64,000 nucleotides of DNA from Geomonas anaerohicana (GTDB lineage Bacteria > Desulfobacterota > Desulfuromonadia > Geobacterales > Geobacteraceae), in the NCBI RefSeq assembly GCF_016458305.1, contig NZ_JAEMHL010000002.1, positions 496,001 to 560,000 on the forward strand, written 5' to 3'. Of the stretch, positions 1 through 10,948 are shown in pieces. The notes beneath the pieces are model-generated. The model had not been told where the DNA came from, made no database searches, and saw only the letters and a list, made by a program, of their open reading frames with translations. Made by a program: the position numbers and the translations under genes. Position 1 is the first letter of the stretch, and each line of letters opens with the position of its first letter.

Positions 1-1
1 G

Positions 2-463
2 GTTACCGACCGGCTCAGCCAGGGGGTGAACGTCGAGACCACCGGGCTGGAGGGCGAGGTGCACGGCATGGTGCAGACCCTGTCCGACCTGGTGCAGACC
101 CTGAGGCAGGTGAACGACACGCTGCAGCACTCGCTGCACGAGATGGACGAATCGGTCACCCGCCTCTCCAGCGACATCGAGCAGGTGGTGTCGGGTATCA
201 CGGTGCACCGCAAGGTGGCCCAGGTGCTGGAAGAGTCGATCAGGGCCATCTCCGGCGTTGCAACCGAAGCACGCAGGCTGGCTCCGGCCGGCGTGGCGGG
301 GAACCTGGACCAACTGGCCCAGCGCTACACCATGCAGAGCGAACGCAGGATCCACGAGTCGCTGAGCGGGCCCGCCACCGGGGGGAGGACGCCTACCCTG
401 TCCGCGCCCCCGCCACCGGCGGCCGACGAGGACGAACTGGGCGGCAACGTGGAACTTTTCTAG
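2..463 (+). CDS. C-terminal part of a chemotaxis signalling (MCP-like) protein, 5' end outside window
   Basis: The reading frame is open to the left window edge, so this is the last 153 residues of a longer protein; the internal GTG at 26 is not a convincing start. The visible part is largely helical, with regularly spaced hydrophobic residues and polar Ser/Thr/Gln/Glu runs as in methyl-accepting signalling domains. A Pro/Ala linker and an acidic tail ending in GGNVELF follow. Position directly before STAS, CheY and CheA genes supports a receptor or receptor-like role in the same chemotaxis pathway. A CheZ-like or adaptor protein cannot be excluded because the N-terminus is missing. Confidence 0.6.
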   Translation, partial: VTDRLSQGVNVETTGLEGEVHGMVQTLSDLVQTLRQVNDTLQHSLHEMDESVTRLSSDIEQVVSGITVHRKVAQVLEESIRAISGVATEARRLAPAGVAGNLDQLAQRYTMQSERRIHESLSGPATGGRTPTLSAPPPPAADEDELGGNVELF

Positions 464-481
464 ATCGGAGACGAGGACCAT

Positions 482-841
482 ATGGACGAGGTGAAGTTGG
501 AACGGGTAAAAGACCCGCAAGGGGCAACGGAGACACTCATGGTTACCGGCAGCGTCACGATCTGCGAGGCGCGGGATTTCCGCGACGCACTCTTGGCGAC
601 ACTCGAGGAGGTGTCGGAGGTGCGGGTCGATGTCTCCGCTATTTCCGGGATCGATCTGACCGGTTTGCAGCTATTGTGCTCGGCGCACCAGAGTGCGCTG
701 CGCCGGGGCAAGAACCTGCATGTCTATGACGGCGGCAACGCCACCTTCCGGGAAGCGGCGAACGGCGCCGGATTTCAAAGGCACACCGGGTGTCCGCAAG
801 ATCGAGCTTGCAGTTGCATCTGGGTAGAAGGAGAGAGCTAA
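482..841 (+). CDS. STAS-domain protein of chemotaxis operon
   Basis: This 119-residue protein has the anti-sigma-factor-antagonist (STAS) fold signature: a beta strand with LMVTGSVTICEA, then VRVDVSAISGIDLTGLQLL at about residues 48-66. In SpoIIAA-type proteins the equivalent loop reads D-S-S-G and the first Ser is phosphorylated. Here it reads D-L-T-G, so the usual phospho-Ser position is Leu and only the neighbouring Thr could be modified. The stop codon overlaps the cheY start by one base (TAATG), so the two are translationally coupled. It probably acts as a scaffold or switch partner of the CheA/CheY pathway; no specific partner can be named. Confidence 0.75.
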   Translation: MDEVKLERVKDPQGATETLMVTGSVTICEARDFRDALLATLEEVSEVRVDVSAISGIDLTGLQLLCSAHQSALRRGKNLHVYDGGNATFREAANGAGFQRHTGCPQDRACSCIWVEGES

Positions 842-1206
842 TGGCCAAAGTGATAATGACAGCGGATGATTCTGCCAGCGTAAGGCAGATGGTGACCTTC
901 ACCCTGAAACAAGGCGGTTACGACGTGGTGGAGGCAGTGGATGGCAAGGACGCGCTGCAAAAGCTTGCCAACACCAAGGTCGACATGCTGATCACCGACC
1001 TGAACATGCCCAACCTGGACGGTATCGGGCTGATCAAGGGGGCGAGGGCCTTGGCCAGCTGTAAGTTCATCCCCATCGTCATGCTGACCACCGAGTCCCA
1101 GGATTCCAAAAAGCAGGAAGGAAAGGCTGCCGGTGCTACCGGCTGGATCGTGAAGCCTTTCAAGCCTGAACAACTGATGGCCGTTGTGAAGAAGGTGCTG
1201 GGATGA
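841..1206 (+). CDS. cheY: CheY-type single-domain response regulator
   Basis: This is a 121-residue receiver domain with no output domain. The acidic pair D9-D10, phosphoacceptor D53 (MLITDLNMPN), T83 and K105 (VKPFKP) are all present, so it should be phosphorylated by the adjacent CheA. An in-frame start exists at 790, but ATG 841 is preferred: GGAG lies just upstream, the protein then starts at the first beta strand, and the ATG overlaps the STAS stop codon. Its own stop overlaps the cheA start as ATGA. Strong CheY family match. Confidence 0.93.
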   Translation: MAKVIMTADDSASVRQMVTFTLKQGGYDVVEAVDGKDALQKLANTKVDMLITDLNMPNLDGIGLIKGARALASCKFIPIVMLTTESQDSKKQEGKAAGATGWIVKPFKPEQLMAVVKKVLG

Positions 1207-3293
1207 TCGACCTTCATCGGCAGGCATTCAAGGAAGAGGCATACGAACTCCTGACGGAACTGGAGTCTTCGCTGCTGGAGCTTGAGGAGCGCCCCGATGA
1301 CCAGGACCTGATCGGCCGGGTCTTCCGCGCCATGCACACCATCAAGGGCTCCGGATCCATGTTCGGGTTCGACGACATCGCGAGCTTCACCCACGAGGTG
1401 GAAACCGTCTTCGACATGGTGAGAAACGGCAAGCTCAGCGTCACCAGCCGCCTGGTGAACCTGACCTTGGCCGCCCGGGACCAGATCCGGGCCATGCTCG
1501 ATGCCGCCGACAGCGGTGCGGACACCGACCTGCAGGCGAGCGCCGCCATCATCGTGGGGCTGCGGGAACTGGCCGGCTTCGGCGGCGGCGACCAGGCTGC
1601 GCCCGAGCGCCACGAGGAGGCGGCGCCGCAGAAAAAAGACCCGGTCACCTACCGGATCCGCTTCGTACCCTCCCGGGACATCTTCGTCACCGGCACCAAC
1701 CCGCTGAACCTGCTGGCCGAGATGAAGGAACTGGGAACCTGCACCGTGGTGGCGCAGACCGACGGCTTTCCGCCGCTGGAGGAGATGGACCCCGAGGGAT
1801 GCTACGTCTATTGGGACATAATCCTCACCACGGACCAGGGGGAGAACGCGGTGCGCGACGTCTTCATCTTCGTGGAAGACGACTGCGACCTGAAGATCGA
1901 AGTGGTGGCCGAGCACAGCCGCTACGACGAACAGCAGGACTACAAGAAGCTGGGCGAGATCCTGCTGGAGCGCGGGGACATTACGCCAGACGAGATGAAG
2001 GCCGTGTTGTCCCGGCAAAAGCGTTTCGGCGAGTTGGCCGTCTCCGAGGGGATCCTTCCGGAAGGGAAGGTCAACTCCGCACTGGCGGAACAAAAGCACG
2101 TCAAAGAGGTGCGCCAGGAGAAGCAGGTCGCGGACGCATCCTCCAGCATCCGGGTCCCGGCCGAGCGGCTCGACCTCCTGGTGAACCTGGTGGGAGAGAT
2201 GGTCACGGTGCAGGCGCGCCTGTCGCAGACCGCGGCGCAGCGTGACGACGCGGAACTGATGGCCATAGCCGAAGAGGTGGAGCGCCTGACCGCCGAGCTG
2301 CGCGACAGCGCCCTCAACATCCGCATGCTCCCAATCGGCAGCACCTTCAGCAAGTTCAAGCGCCTGGTGCGCGACCTTTCCGCGGAGCTGGGCAAGCAGA
2401 TCGAGATGACCACGGAAGGGGAAGAGACCGAACTGGACAAGACGGTGATCGAGAAGTTGAACGACCCGCTGGTGCACCTGATCAGGAACAGCATCGATCA
2501 CGGCATCGAGCTGCCCGAGGCGCGCGAGGCGGCCGGCAAGCCGGCACGCGGCACGGTGCACCTGGCCGCGGTCCACTCCGGCGACAGCGTGCTCATCACC
2601 ATCGCCGACGACGGGGGCGGGCTGGACAAGGAGGCGATCCGCACCAAGGGGATCGAGCGGGGCATCATCTCCGCCAGCGCCGAACTCTCCGAGAAAGAGC
2701 TTTTCAACCTCATCTTCGCACCGGGCTTCTCCACCGCCAAGACCGTCTCCTCCATCTCGGGACGTGGCGTGGGCATGGACGTCGTGAAGCGGGCCATCGA
2801 GGCCTTGCGCGGCAGCATCGACATCACCAGCGTGCGCGGCCAGGGGACCCGCATCACGGTGAAGATCCCGCTCACACTGGCCATCATCGAGAGCCTGCTG
2901 GTGAAGATCGGCAACGATGCCTTCATGCTGCCGCTGGCACTGGTCGACGAATGCGTGGAACTGACCCGCGAAGACGTGGCGCGCTCCCACGGCAGGAACC
3001 TGGCCCACGTGCGCGAGCACCTGGTCCCGTACATTCCGCTCAGGCAGCATTTCCGTATCACCGGTGAGCCGCCGGAGATCGAGCAGATCGTGATCACCCA
3101 GGTGAACGGGATACGGGTAGGGTTCGTGGTGGACCATGTCATCGGCGAGCACCAGACGGTGATCAAGTCGCTCGGGCGTGCCTATAAGGACACCGAGGGG
3201 ATCTCCGGGGCGACCATCCTTGGGGACGGCTCCGTGGCGCTGATCCTCGATGTCCCGCAACTGGTGCAGGCGGCCGAGGTGGAACAGAACTGA
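1203..3293 (+). CDS. cheA: Chemotaxis histidine kinase CheA with an MshEN-like linker module
   Basis: This 696-residue CheA starts with an Hpt domain carrying phospho-His H45 (AMHTIKGSGSMFGF). A roughly 100-residue domain (about 148-240) of the kind found in deltaproteobacterial CheAs follows. The linker at 249-297 contains two consecutive LGE-(I/L)-x5-G-I-x8-L-x2-Q type repeats resembling MshEN/GspE-N motifs. Next come the dimerisation helices (about 315-400), the ATPase N box around 424-433 (HLIRNSIDHG), G1 DDGGG near 469, G2 GRGVGMDVV near 520, and a C-terminal CheW-like domain from about 558. The start overlaps cheY by ATGA. It phosphorylates CheY and CheB in response to receptors. Confidence 0.95.
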   Translation: MIDLHRQAFKEEAYELLTELESSLLELEERPDDQDLIGRVFRAMHTIKGSGSMFGFDDIASFTHEVETVFDMVRNGKLSVTSRLVNLTLAARDQIRAMLDAADSGADTDLQASAAIIVGLRELAGFGGGDQAAPERHEEAAPQKKDPVTYRIRFVPSRDIFVTGTNPLNLLAEMKELGTCTVVAQTDGFPPLEEMDPEGCYVYWDIILTTDQGENAVRDVFIFVEDDCDLKIEVVAEHSRYDEQQDYKKLGEILLERGDITPDEMKAVLSRQKRFGELAVSEGILPEGKVNSALAEQKHVKEVRQEKQVADASSSIRVPAERLDLLVNLVGEMVTVQARLSQTAAQRDDAELMAIAEEVERLTAELRDSALNIRMLPIGSTFSKFKRLVRDLSAELGKQIEMTTEGEETELDKTVIEKLNDPLVHLIRNSIDHGIELPEAREAAGKPARGTVHLAAVHSGDSVLITIADDGGGLDKEAIRTKGIERGIISASAELSEKELFNLIFAPGFSTAKTVSSISGRGVGMDVVKRAIEALRGSIDITSVRGQGTRITVKIPLTLAIIESLLVKIGNDAFMLPLALVDECVELTREDVARSHGRNLAHVREHLVPYIPLRQHFRITGEPPEIEQIVITQVNGIRVGFVVDHVIGEHQTVIKSLGRAYKDTEGISGATILGDGSVALILDVPQLVQAAEVEQN

Positions 3294-3315
3294 CGGGTAG
3301 GGGGGCGTAGCGCCT

Positions 3316-4194
3316 ATGCAAGCAGCGAGGGCCGTTAACATGGCAGAACCAGGTGTCATCGAGCACAGCGCCAACCTGTCGGCGCGCGACTTCGGCAGAT
3401 TGAGCCGGTTTATCTACGACACCTGCGGCATCAAGATGCCGGAGGTGAAGAAAACCATGCTGGAGGCGCGCCTGCAGAAGCGGCTGAGAAGCCTCGGCAT
3501 GCACAGCTTCACTGATTACTGCGACTTTCTCTTCTCCGCGGAGGGGATGGAGAAAGAACTGGTGCAGATGCTGGACATGGTCACCACCAACAAGACCGAC
3601 TTCTTCCGCGAGCCGGACCATTTCAACTACCTGACCCACACGGTGCTTCCCGAGTGGGTCAAGCGGCATCCCGGTGCCGCGCTTTCCGTCTGGAGCGCGG
3701 GATGCTCCTCCGGCGAGGAGCCCTATACCCTGTGCATGGTGCTCTCCGAGTTCGCCCAGCGCAACCCTGGGTTCGATTTCAAGATCCTGGCGACCGACAT
3801 CTCCACTCGGGTGCTGGATAAAGCGAAGACGGCGATCTACACCGAGAGCCAGGTCGAGCCGGTCGCCCTGGAACTCAAGAAAAAGTACCTGCTGCGCAGC
3901 AAGGACCGCTCCAGCGGCGTGGTGCGCATCGTCCCTGAGTTGCGCGAGAAGGTGCGCTTTCGTCGCCTCAACTTCATGGACGAAGACTTCGGCATGCGCG
4001 ATCATCTGGACATCATTTTCTGCCGCAACGTCATCATCTATTTCGACCGCCCCACCCAGGAAAGGCTCTTGCAGCGCTTCCACCGCTACATGAAGCCGGG
4101 CGCCTTCATCTTCATGGGGCACTCGGAGACGTTGAGCGGCCTCGACGTGCCGTTGGTGAGTGTCTACCCGACGGTGTACCGCCGGCCGAGATGA
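3316..4194 (+). CDS. cheR: Chemotaxis protein methyltransferase CheR
   Basis: This 292-residue SAM-dependent enzyme methylates glutamates on chemoreceptors. It has an N-terminal all-helical CheR domain and the SAM-binding motif VWSAGCSSGEEPYTL from about residue 125. Further family motifs follow, including FKILATDIS and a D-I-I-F-C-R-N-V-I-I-Y-F-D strand. The start is either ATG 3316 or ATG 3340; the latter gives 284 residues and has a purine-rich stretch upstream, so the choice is open. The stop codon overlaps cheD as ATGA, part of the cheR-cheD-cheB adaptation module. Confidence 0.94.
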   Translation: MQAARAVNMAEPGVIEHSANLSARDFGRLSRFIYDTCGIKMPEVKKTMLEARLQKRLRSLGMHSFTDYCDFLFSAEGMEKELVQMLDMVTTNKTDFFREPDHFNYLTHTVLPEWVKRHPGAALSVWSAGCSSGEEPYTLCMVLSEFAQRNPGFDFKILATDISTRVLDKAKTAIYTESQVEPVALELKKKYLLRSKDRSSGVVRIVPELREKVRFRRLNFMDEDFGMRDHLDIIFCRNVIIYFDRPTQERLLQRFHRYMKPGAFIFMGHSETLSGLDVPLVSVYPTVYRRPR

Positions 4195-4688
4195 TCCCGC
4201 AGACGCAGGGACAGGTCGTCTACCTGAAACCGGGCCAGATAATGGTAAGCTCTGAGCCTGTGCTGGTCACCACCCTGCTCGGTTCCTGCGTCGCGGTCAC
4301 CCTCTTCAACTACCGGCTCCGGATGGGGGCCATCTGCCACGCCCAGCTTCCCGGCACCGGCGACCTCTTCGACGGGTTGCAGGACGGGCCGCACGGCAAG
4401 TACGTCGACAGCGCCATCAGGACCATGCTGGAGCGCTTGCTGCAGCGGGGGGCGCTGCGCGGGGAACTGGAGGCCAAGGTCTTCGGCGGTGCCGACATGT
4501 TCGATGCCCGCGGCAGGCTGCGCAGCGTGGGGCGGCAGAATTCGGAGATGGCGCTCAGGATCCTGGCGCACGAGTCGGTGCGGGTGGCCAAGCAGGACCT
4601 GGGAGGGGAACTCGGCAGGAAGATCATCTTCCACTCCCACACCGGAGAGGTGCTTCTGAAACGGATGAGGAAAACAGGGGGTTGTTAG
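4191..4688 (+). CDS. cheD: Chemoreceptor glutamine deamidase CheD
   Basis: This 165-residue protein has the full CheD catalytic set: T27, C33 in LLGSCVAVTL and H50 in AICHAQLP. These lie in the same relative spacing as T21/C27/H44 of Thermotoga CheD. It deamidates receptor glutamines to methylatable glutamates and may interact with CheC-type phosphatases, none of which is visible here. It overlaps cheR by ATGA, and its stop directly abuts the cheB ATG, so the three adaptation enzymes are made together. Confidence 0.93.
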   Translation: MIPQTQGQVVYLKPGQIMVSSEPVLVTTLLGSCVAVTLFNYRLRMGAICHAQLPGTGDLFDGLQDGPHGKYVDSAIRTMLERLLQRGALRGELEAKVFGGADMFDARGRLRSVGRQNSEMALRILAHESVRVAKQDLGGELGRKIIFHSHTGEVLLKRMRKTGGC

Positions 4689-5756
4689 ATGCCCAAGAAG
4701 GTAAAGGTACTGATAGTTGACGATTCGGCCGTGGTGCGCCAGACCATGGTGGAGATCCTCTCCTCCGATCCGCAGATCGAGGTGATGTCCACCGCCGGCG
4801 ACCCTTTCATCGCGGCGGAGCGCATCCGGCAGGAGGTTCCCGACGTGATCACCCTCGACGTCGAGATGCCCAGGATGGACGGCATCACCTTCCTGCACAA
4901 GATCATGAGCCAGCATCCCATCCCGGTGGTGATGTGCTCCAGCCTGACGGAGAAGGGGTCGGAGACCGCCCTGAAGGCGCTGGAGTACGGGGCGGTGGAG
5001 ATCATCCAGAAGCCGCGCCTGGGGACCAAGGCGTTCCTGGAGGAGTCCCGGGTGAGGATCTGCGACGCGGTGAAGGCGGCGAGCCAGGCAAGGCTCAGGC
5101 GGGTCTCCGCGGTGCCCCACCAGGTGGCTCCCAAGCTGACCGCCGACGTGATCATGGAAAAACCCAAGAGCCAGGCGATGATGCAGACCACCGAGAAAGT
5201 GGTGGTGGTCGGCGCGTCGACCGGGGGGACCGAGGCGCTGCGGACGTTCCTGGAGTCGCTGCCGGCCGACTGCCCGGGCATCGTCATCGTGCAGCACATG
5301 CCCGAGGGGTTCACCCGCGCCTTTTCGCAGCGGCTGGACGGGCTGTGCCGGATCACGGTCAAGGAGGCGGAGAACAACGACACCGTGGTGCGCGGCCGGG
5401 CGCTGATCGCGCCGGGTAACCACCACCTGCTGTTGAAGCGCAGCGGTGCGCGCTACTACGTCGAGGTCAAGGACGGCCCGCTGGTGTCGCGCCACCGTCC
5501 CTCGGTGGACGTCCTGTTCCGTTCCGCCGCACGCTATGCCGGGAAGAATGCGGTAGGGGTGATCATGACCGGCATGGGGGACGACGGCGCGCACGGCATG
5601 CTGGAGATGAAGCAGGCCGGCGCCCTCAACATCGCCCAGGACGAGGCAAGCTGCATCGTCTTCGGCATGCCCAACGAGGCGATCAAGCTGGGAGGCGTCG
5701 ACTACATCCGCCCCCTGGACGCCATCAGCCGCGAGGTGATCAAACTGTGCAATTAA
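4689..5756 (+). CDS. cheB: Protein-glutamate methylesterase CheB
   Basis: This 355-residue two-domain enzyme has an N-terminal receiver domain with phosphoacceptor D57 ([12 protein letters not shown]). The C-terminal methylesterase has catalytic S177 ([10 protein letters not shown]), H203 (VQHMPEGFT) and D299 ([10 protein letters not shown]). The spacing between these residues, 26 and 122, equals that of E. coli S164/H190/D286. Phosphorylation by CheA should relieve inhibition so that receptor methyl esters are removed. It is the last gene of the tightly packed che operon; a repeat element follows. Confidence 0.95.
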   Translation: MPKKVKVLIVDDSAVVRQTMVEILSSDPQIEVMSTAGDPFIAAERIRQEVPDVITLDVEMPRMDGITFLHKIMSQHPIPVVMCSSLTEKGSETALKALEYGAVEIIQKPRLGTKAFLEESRVRICDAVKAASQARLRRVSAVPHQVAPKLTADVIMEKPKSQAMMQTTEKVVVVGASTGGTEALRTFLESLPADCPGIVIVQHMPEGFTRAFSQRLDGLCRITVKEAENNDTVVRGRALIAPGNHHLLLKRSGARYYVEVKDGPLVSRHRPSVDVLFRSAARYAGKNAVGVIMTGMGDDGAHGMLEMKQAGALNIAQDEASCIVFGMPNEAIKLGGVDYIRPLDAISREVIKLCN

Positions 5757-5767
5757 CCGCCGAACCG

Positions 5768-5906
5768 CCGTTCAACGTTCAACGTTCGACGTTGGGCTGT
5801 TGTGGAGTGGCCCACGTCTTCCCGTCGTGTGAGTATCGTTGCAGTCACAGTATGGTAGGCCGAAGAAGTGATCCTTCTCGAACGTTGAACGTTGAACCTT
5901 GAACGT
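5768..5906. repeat. TTCAACG inverted-repeat element, copy 1
   Basis: The element is about 139 bp. The left end has iterated TTCAACG words (CCGTTCAACGTTCAACG) and the right end the inverse (CGAACGTTGAACGTTGAAC), so a transcript would fold into a long hairpin. The central ~85 bp differs from copy 2 (8116-8255), but the terminal arms are nearly the same. It lies between cheB and the EAL-HDOD gene. No ORF is contained. Confidence 0.85.
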
Positions 5907-5927
5907 GTTTCGCTTTTGGGGTTTGTC

Positions 5928-7163
5928 ATGGTTGAAGAAAAGTTCTTTCTGGGGCGCCAGCCCATACTGGACCGGACCCAGCAGATCATGGGGTTCGAGC
6001 TCCTGTTCCGCTCGCCGGAGAGCCTGAACGCGGCCAATATTCTGGACGTGCAGATGGCCAGCGCCAGCGTCATCGTCAACGCGCTGACCCAGTTCGGCAT
6101 CCAGGACGTCCTCGGGCGGCACAAGGGCTTCTTCAACGTGACCCGCGAAGTGCTGATGAGCGACGCGGTGGAACTTCTCCCCAAGGACCGCGTGGTCATC
6201 GAACTGCTGGAAAGCATCGTTGCCGACGCGGAGGTCTTCGAGCGTTGCCGCTGCCTGAAGAAACTCGGTTTCAGCCTCGCCCTGGACGACCACGTCTACT
6301 CTCCCGCCTTCCACGACATCTATCCGCTGGTCGACATCGTGAAGGTCGACGTGCTGGAAACGCCGGCAGCGTCGCTGCCGGAGATCGTCGAAAAGCTCAG
6401 GAAGTGGCGTCTCACCCTGTTGGCCGAAAAGGTCGAGAACGCCGAACACTACAAGTTCTGCGCGCAACTCGGTTTCGACCTGTTCCAGGGATACTATTTC
6501 GCCCGCCCGGTGGTGCTCCGGCAGAACAAGATCGACATCGGCAAGATCACCATGATGCAGCTTATGAAGCAGGTGATGGCTGATGCCGAGTGGAGCGAGA
6601 TCGAGGAGACCTTCAAACAGAACCCGGGGCTCACCTACAACCTGCTGCGCCTGGTCAACTCGGTCGCCATCGGGCTTCGTGTGCGCATCAAGACCCTGCG
6701 CCACGCCCTCACCGTGCTCGGGCTGGAGCAGCTCAAGCGCTGGATCACCCTGGCCCTTTACGCCAGCAACGATCAAAACGGCGTGCAAAGCCCGCTTTTG
6801 GAGATGGCGGCCACGCGCGGCAAGCTGATGGAACTGCTCATCATCGCCTCCCGGGGGCGGGGGGCTTCCGAACTCGCCGACCAGGGCTTCATGGTTGGCA
6901 TCCTCTCGCTCATCGACGTGCTGTTTGAAGACCCCATGGCCGAACTGGTCGGCAAGCTGAACCTGGTGGAGAACGTGAAGAGCGCGCTCTTGCACCACGA
7001 GGGGGACCTGGGGGAACTCCTCGTGTTGGCCGAACTGCTGGAGCAGGCTGATTTCCCTGCCGTGAGCGAGCAGTTGGATATCTGCGAACTGGAACTGGAC
7101 CAGCTTCTTTCCGCGCAGCTGGAGACCTTCTCGTGGGCCGACAAGCTGAGTGCATCCCTCTAA
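5928..7163 (+). CDS. EAL-HDOD (YuxH-type) signalling protein
   Basis: This 411-residue protein has an N-terminal degenerate EAL domain (FLGRQPILDRTQQIMGFELL) in which the catalytic E-A-L is replaced by E-L-L. Cyclic-di-GMP hydrolysis is therefore unlikely, although binding is possible. The C-terminal half (about 205-395) is an HDOD domain. ATG 5928 is chosen over the TTG at 5892, which lies inside the repeat element. Proteins of this architecture are regulatory scaffolds in motility and surface behaviour; the exact target is unknown. It follows the che operon but is separated from it by a repeat, so co-transcription is uncertain. Confidence 0.82.
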   Translation: MVEEKFFLGRQPILDRTQQIMGFELLFRSPESLNAANILDVQMASASVIVNALTQFGIQDVLGRHKGFFNVTREVLMSDAVELLPKDRVVIELLESIVADAEVFERCRCLKKLGFSLALDDHVYSPAFHDIYPLVDIVKVDVLETPAASLPEIVEKLRKWRLTLLAEKVENAEHYKFCAQLGFDLFQGYYFARPVVLRQNKIDIGKITMMQLMKQVMADAEWSEIEETFKQNPGLTYNLLRLVNSVAIGLRVRIKTLRHALTVLGLEQLKRWITLALYASNDQNGVQSPLLEMAATRGKLMELLIIASRGRGASELADQGFMVGILSLIDVLFEDPMAELVGKLNLVENVKSALLHHEGDLGELLVLAELLEQADFPAVSEQLDICELELDQLLSAQLETFSWADKLSASL

Positions 7164-7172
7164 TTTCACTCC

Positions 7173-7200
7173 TTGACACGAACCTTTCTTTTGATGTAAC
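7173..7200 (+). promoter_or_regulatory. Candidate sigma-70 promoter of the kds row
   Basis: A consensus -35 hexamer TTGACA (7173-7178) is followed after 16 bp by TGTAAC (7195-7200), 4/6 to the -10 consensus. It lies in the 197-bp gap before kdsB. The predicted leader also contains a GGAGC/GCTCC stem-loop near 7228-7253. Sequence-only prediction. Confidence 0.4.
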
Positions 7201-7360
7201 TTGTTTCGTCCCGCCAGACAAGGGACGGAGCCCGCAGTTCAGGCTGCGCTCCACCGGCTAAAATCGCAGCAAAAGCCAGCCACTAAAAATCACCAAACCA
7301 CAACCGCAACCAGGACTCGATGCCGGCGCTGAACCGGTGCGGGTCGTACTGAGACGCCAA

Positions 7361-8115
7361 ATGAAAATAACCGCGGTAATTCCCGCCAGGTATGCTTCTA
7401 CGCGTTTTGAGGCTAAGGCATTGGCGGACATCATGGGGAAACCCATGGTGCAGCATGTATATGAACGTGCTTCTAAGGCCAGCCTCGTTTCCGAGGTGAT
7501 CGTGGCGACCGACGACGAGCGGATCGCCGCCGCGGTGCGCGCCTTCGGCGGTCGTGTGGAGATGACCTCGGTGGACCACGAGACCGGGACTGACCGGCTC
7601 GCCGAAGTGGCGGCAAGGCTCGATGCCGACATCATCGTCAACGTGCAGGGTGACGAACCGCTCATCGACCCGGCCATGATCGACCAGGCCATCGCGCCGA
7701 TGCTGGAAGACCCGTCCATCCCGATGGCGACCCTCAAGTGCCGCATCAAGACGCTGCACGACTTCCTTTCGCCCAACGTGGTGAAGGTGGTTTCCGACCC
7801 CAGCGGGAACGTGCTCTATTTCTCCCGTTCGCCGCTGCCGTTTTTCCGCGACAAGTGGAACGACCTGAAGGACGACGCCTTCTGCTGCGGCAAGCTCTTG
7901 TGCTACAAGCACGTGGGGCTCTACGTCTACCGCCGCGAGTTCCTCCCCGTTTTCGCCGCGCTGCCGCCGAGCTACCTGGAGATGGCGGAAAAGCTCGAGC
8001 AGTTGCGGGTGCTGGAGAACGGTTACCGCATCAAGATCGTCGAGACCGAGTGCGAGTCGATAGGGGTGGACACCCCGGCCGACCTGGAGAAGGTGCTGGC
8101 AAAATTAAAAGGCTA

Positions 8116-8116
<1 letters not shown>
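7361..8116 (+). CDS. kdsB: 3-deoxy-manno-octulosonate cytidylyltransferase
   Basis: This 251-residue cytosolic enzyme makes CMP-Kdo from Kdo and CTP for lipid A-core synthesis. The N-terminal nucleotide-binding motif is [11 protein letters not shown], here followed by E-A-K rather than the more usual P-G-K. The acidic motifs VATDDERI and [10 protein letters not shown] are present. ATG 7361 is preferred over an upstream in-frame GTG or ATG because it begins the first beta strand. The next gene, pyrG, supplies its CTP, and kdsA, kdsD and kdsC supply Kdo. Length fits the family (about 250). Confidence 0.94.
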
Positions 8117-9878
<1,762 letters not shown>

Positions 9879-9885
9879 GCAAACT

Positions 9886-10094
9886 GTCTCACGCAAAGAC
9901 GCAAAGCCGCAGAACAAATCACTGAACAGGGATAAAAGGGATAACAGGGATAAAAGCGAAATACAGATTATTGTTTGACCCAAAATCTTTTTTCGTTTTA
10001 TCCTGTTTTATCCGCTTCATCCCTGTTAAACGGTTTGCTTTGCTTCACTTTGCGTCTTTGCCGCTTTGGTGAGCGAAGTTAAAGAGCGTGAGAC
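9886..10094. repeat. GGGATAAA/CGCAAAG modular repeat, copy 1 (nested palindrome)
   Basis: The 209-bp element is bounded by perfect inverse ends GTCTCACGC (9886-9894) and GCGTGAGAC (10086-10094). Moving inward, the left side has ACGCAAAGACGCAAAG and AACAGGGATAAAAGGG, and the right side has the inverses TTTATCC...CCCTGTT and TTTGCGTCTTTGC. It fills the pyrG-kdsA gap and contains no ORF. Confidence 0.9.
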
Positions 10095-10113
10095 GATAAA
10101 AAAGGAGTAGATC

Positions 10114-10938
10114 ATGGTCCATGAGGTCTCTGTAGGTAACATAAAGATTGGCGGGAACAGGCCGCTCGTGCTGGTCGCGGGGCCGTGCGTGATAGAGAAC
10201 GAAACGGCGACGCTGCGTCACGCGGAGCGCCTGATGAGCATCTGCAACGGCGTCGGCATCCCGCTCATCTTCAAAGCCTCCTACGACAAGGCGAACCGCA
10301 CCTCGGTCACCGCTTTCCGCGGTCCGGGCATGGAAGAGGGGCTCAGGATCCTGGCCAAGGTCAAGGAAGCGCTGGGCGTGCCCGTGCTCTCCGACATCCA
10401 TTCCATCGAGCAGGTGGAACCGGCCGCAGACGTGCTCGACGTGCTGCAGATTCCGGCGTTCCTGTGCCGCCAGACCGACCTCCTGGTCGCCGCCGCGAAG
10501 ACCGGCAAGGTCATCAACGTGAAGAAGGGACAGTTCCTGGCGCCGTGGGACATGAAGAACGTGGTCGGCAAGATCCGCTCCTGCGAGAACGAGAACATCA
10601 TCCTCACCGAGCGCGGCGCCTCCTTCGGCTACAACAACCTCGTCGTGGACATGCGCAGCTTCCCCATCATGCGCTCCACCGGCTATCCGGTCATCTTCGA
10701 CGCCACCCACAGCGTCCAGCTCCCGGGAGGGGAGGGGACCTCGTCGGGCGGCCAGCGCGAGTACGTGGAATTCCTCTCCCGCGCGGCAGTCGCAGCCGGC
10801 ATCGACGGCATCTTCATGGAGGTGCATGAGGACCCGGAGCGCGCCCTGTGCGACGGCCCGAACTCCGTGCGTCTGGACGACCTGCCGGCACTTTTGAACA
10901 AGCTGAAGGCCATCGATGCCATCGTGAAACAGGCATAA
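10114..10938 (+). CDS. kdsA: 3-deoxy-8-phosphooctulonate synthase
   Basis: This 274-residue TIM-barrel enzyme condenses phosphoenolpyruvate and arabinose 5-phosphate to Kdo 8-phosphate. Family motifs seen are [10 protein letters not shown] near the N-terminus, [32 protein letters not shown] and [12 protein letters not shown]. The Asn in the first motif's active-site region and the Cys of AGPCVIE are present. It starts with ATG behind AAAGGAG. Repeats sit on both sides but the gene itself is intact and of normal length. Confidence 0.96.
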   Translation: MVHEVSVGNIKIGGNRPLVLVAGPCVIENETATLRHAERLMSICNGVGIPLIFKASYDKANRTSVTAFRGPGMEEGLRILAKVKEALGVPVLSDIHSIEQVEPAADVLDVLQIPAFLCRQTDLLVAAAKTGKVINVKKGQFLAPWDMKNVVGKIRSCENENIILTERGASFGYNNLVVDMRSFPIMRSTGYPVIFDATHSVQLPGGEGTSSGGQREYVEFLSRAAVAAGIDGIFMEVHEDPERALCDGPNSVRLDDLPALLNKLKAIDAIVKQA

Positions 10939-10948
10939 AACCGATTCG

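Noticed and set aside
918-3374. Very long minus-strand open frame opposite cheY-cheA (818 codons)
   Set aside because: It is antisense to cheA with all its motifs, has a composition typical of G+C-rich shadow frames, and no recognisable protein features.
7337-7360. Upstream in-frame start of kdsB
   Set aside because: It adds eight residues before the conserved first strand, and no family member needs them; ATG 7361 is better placed.
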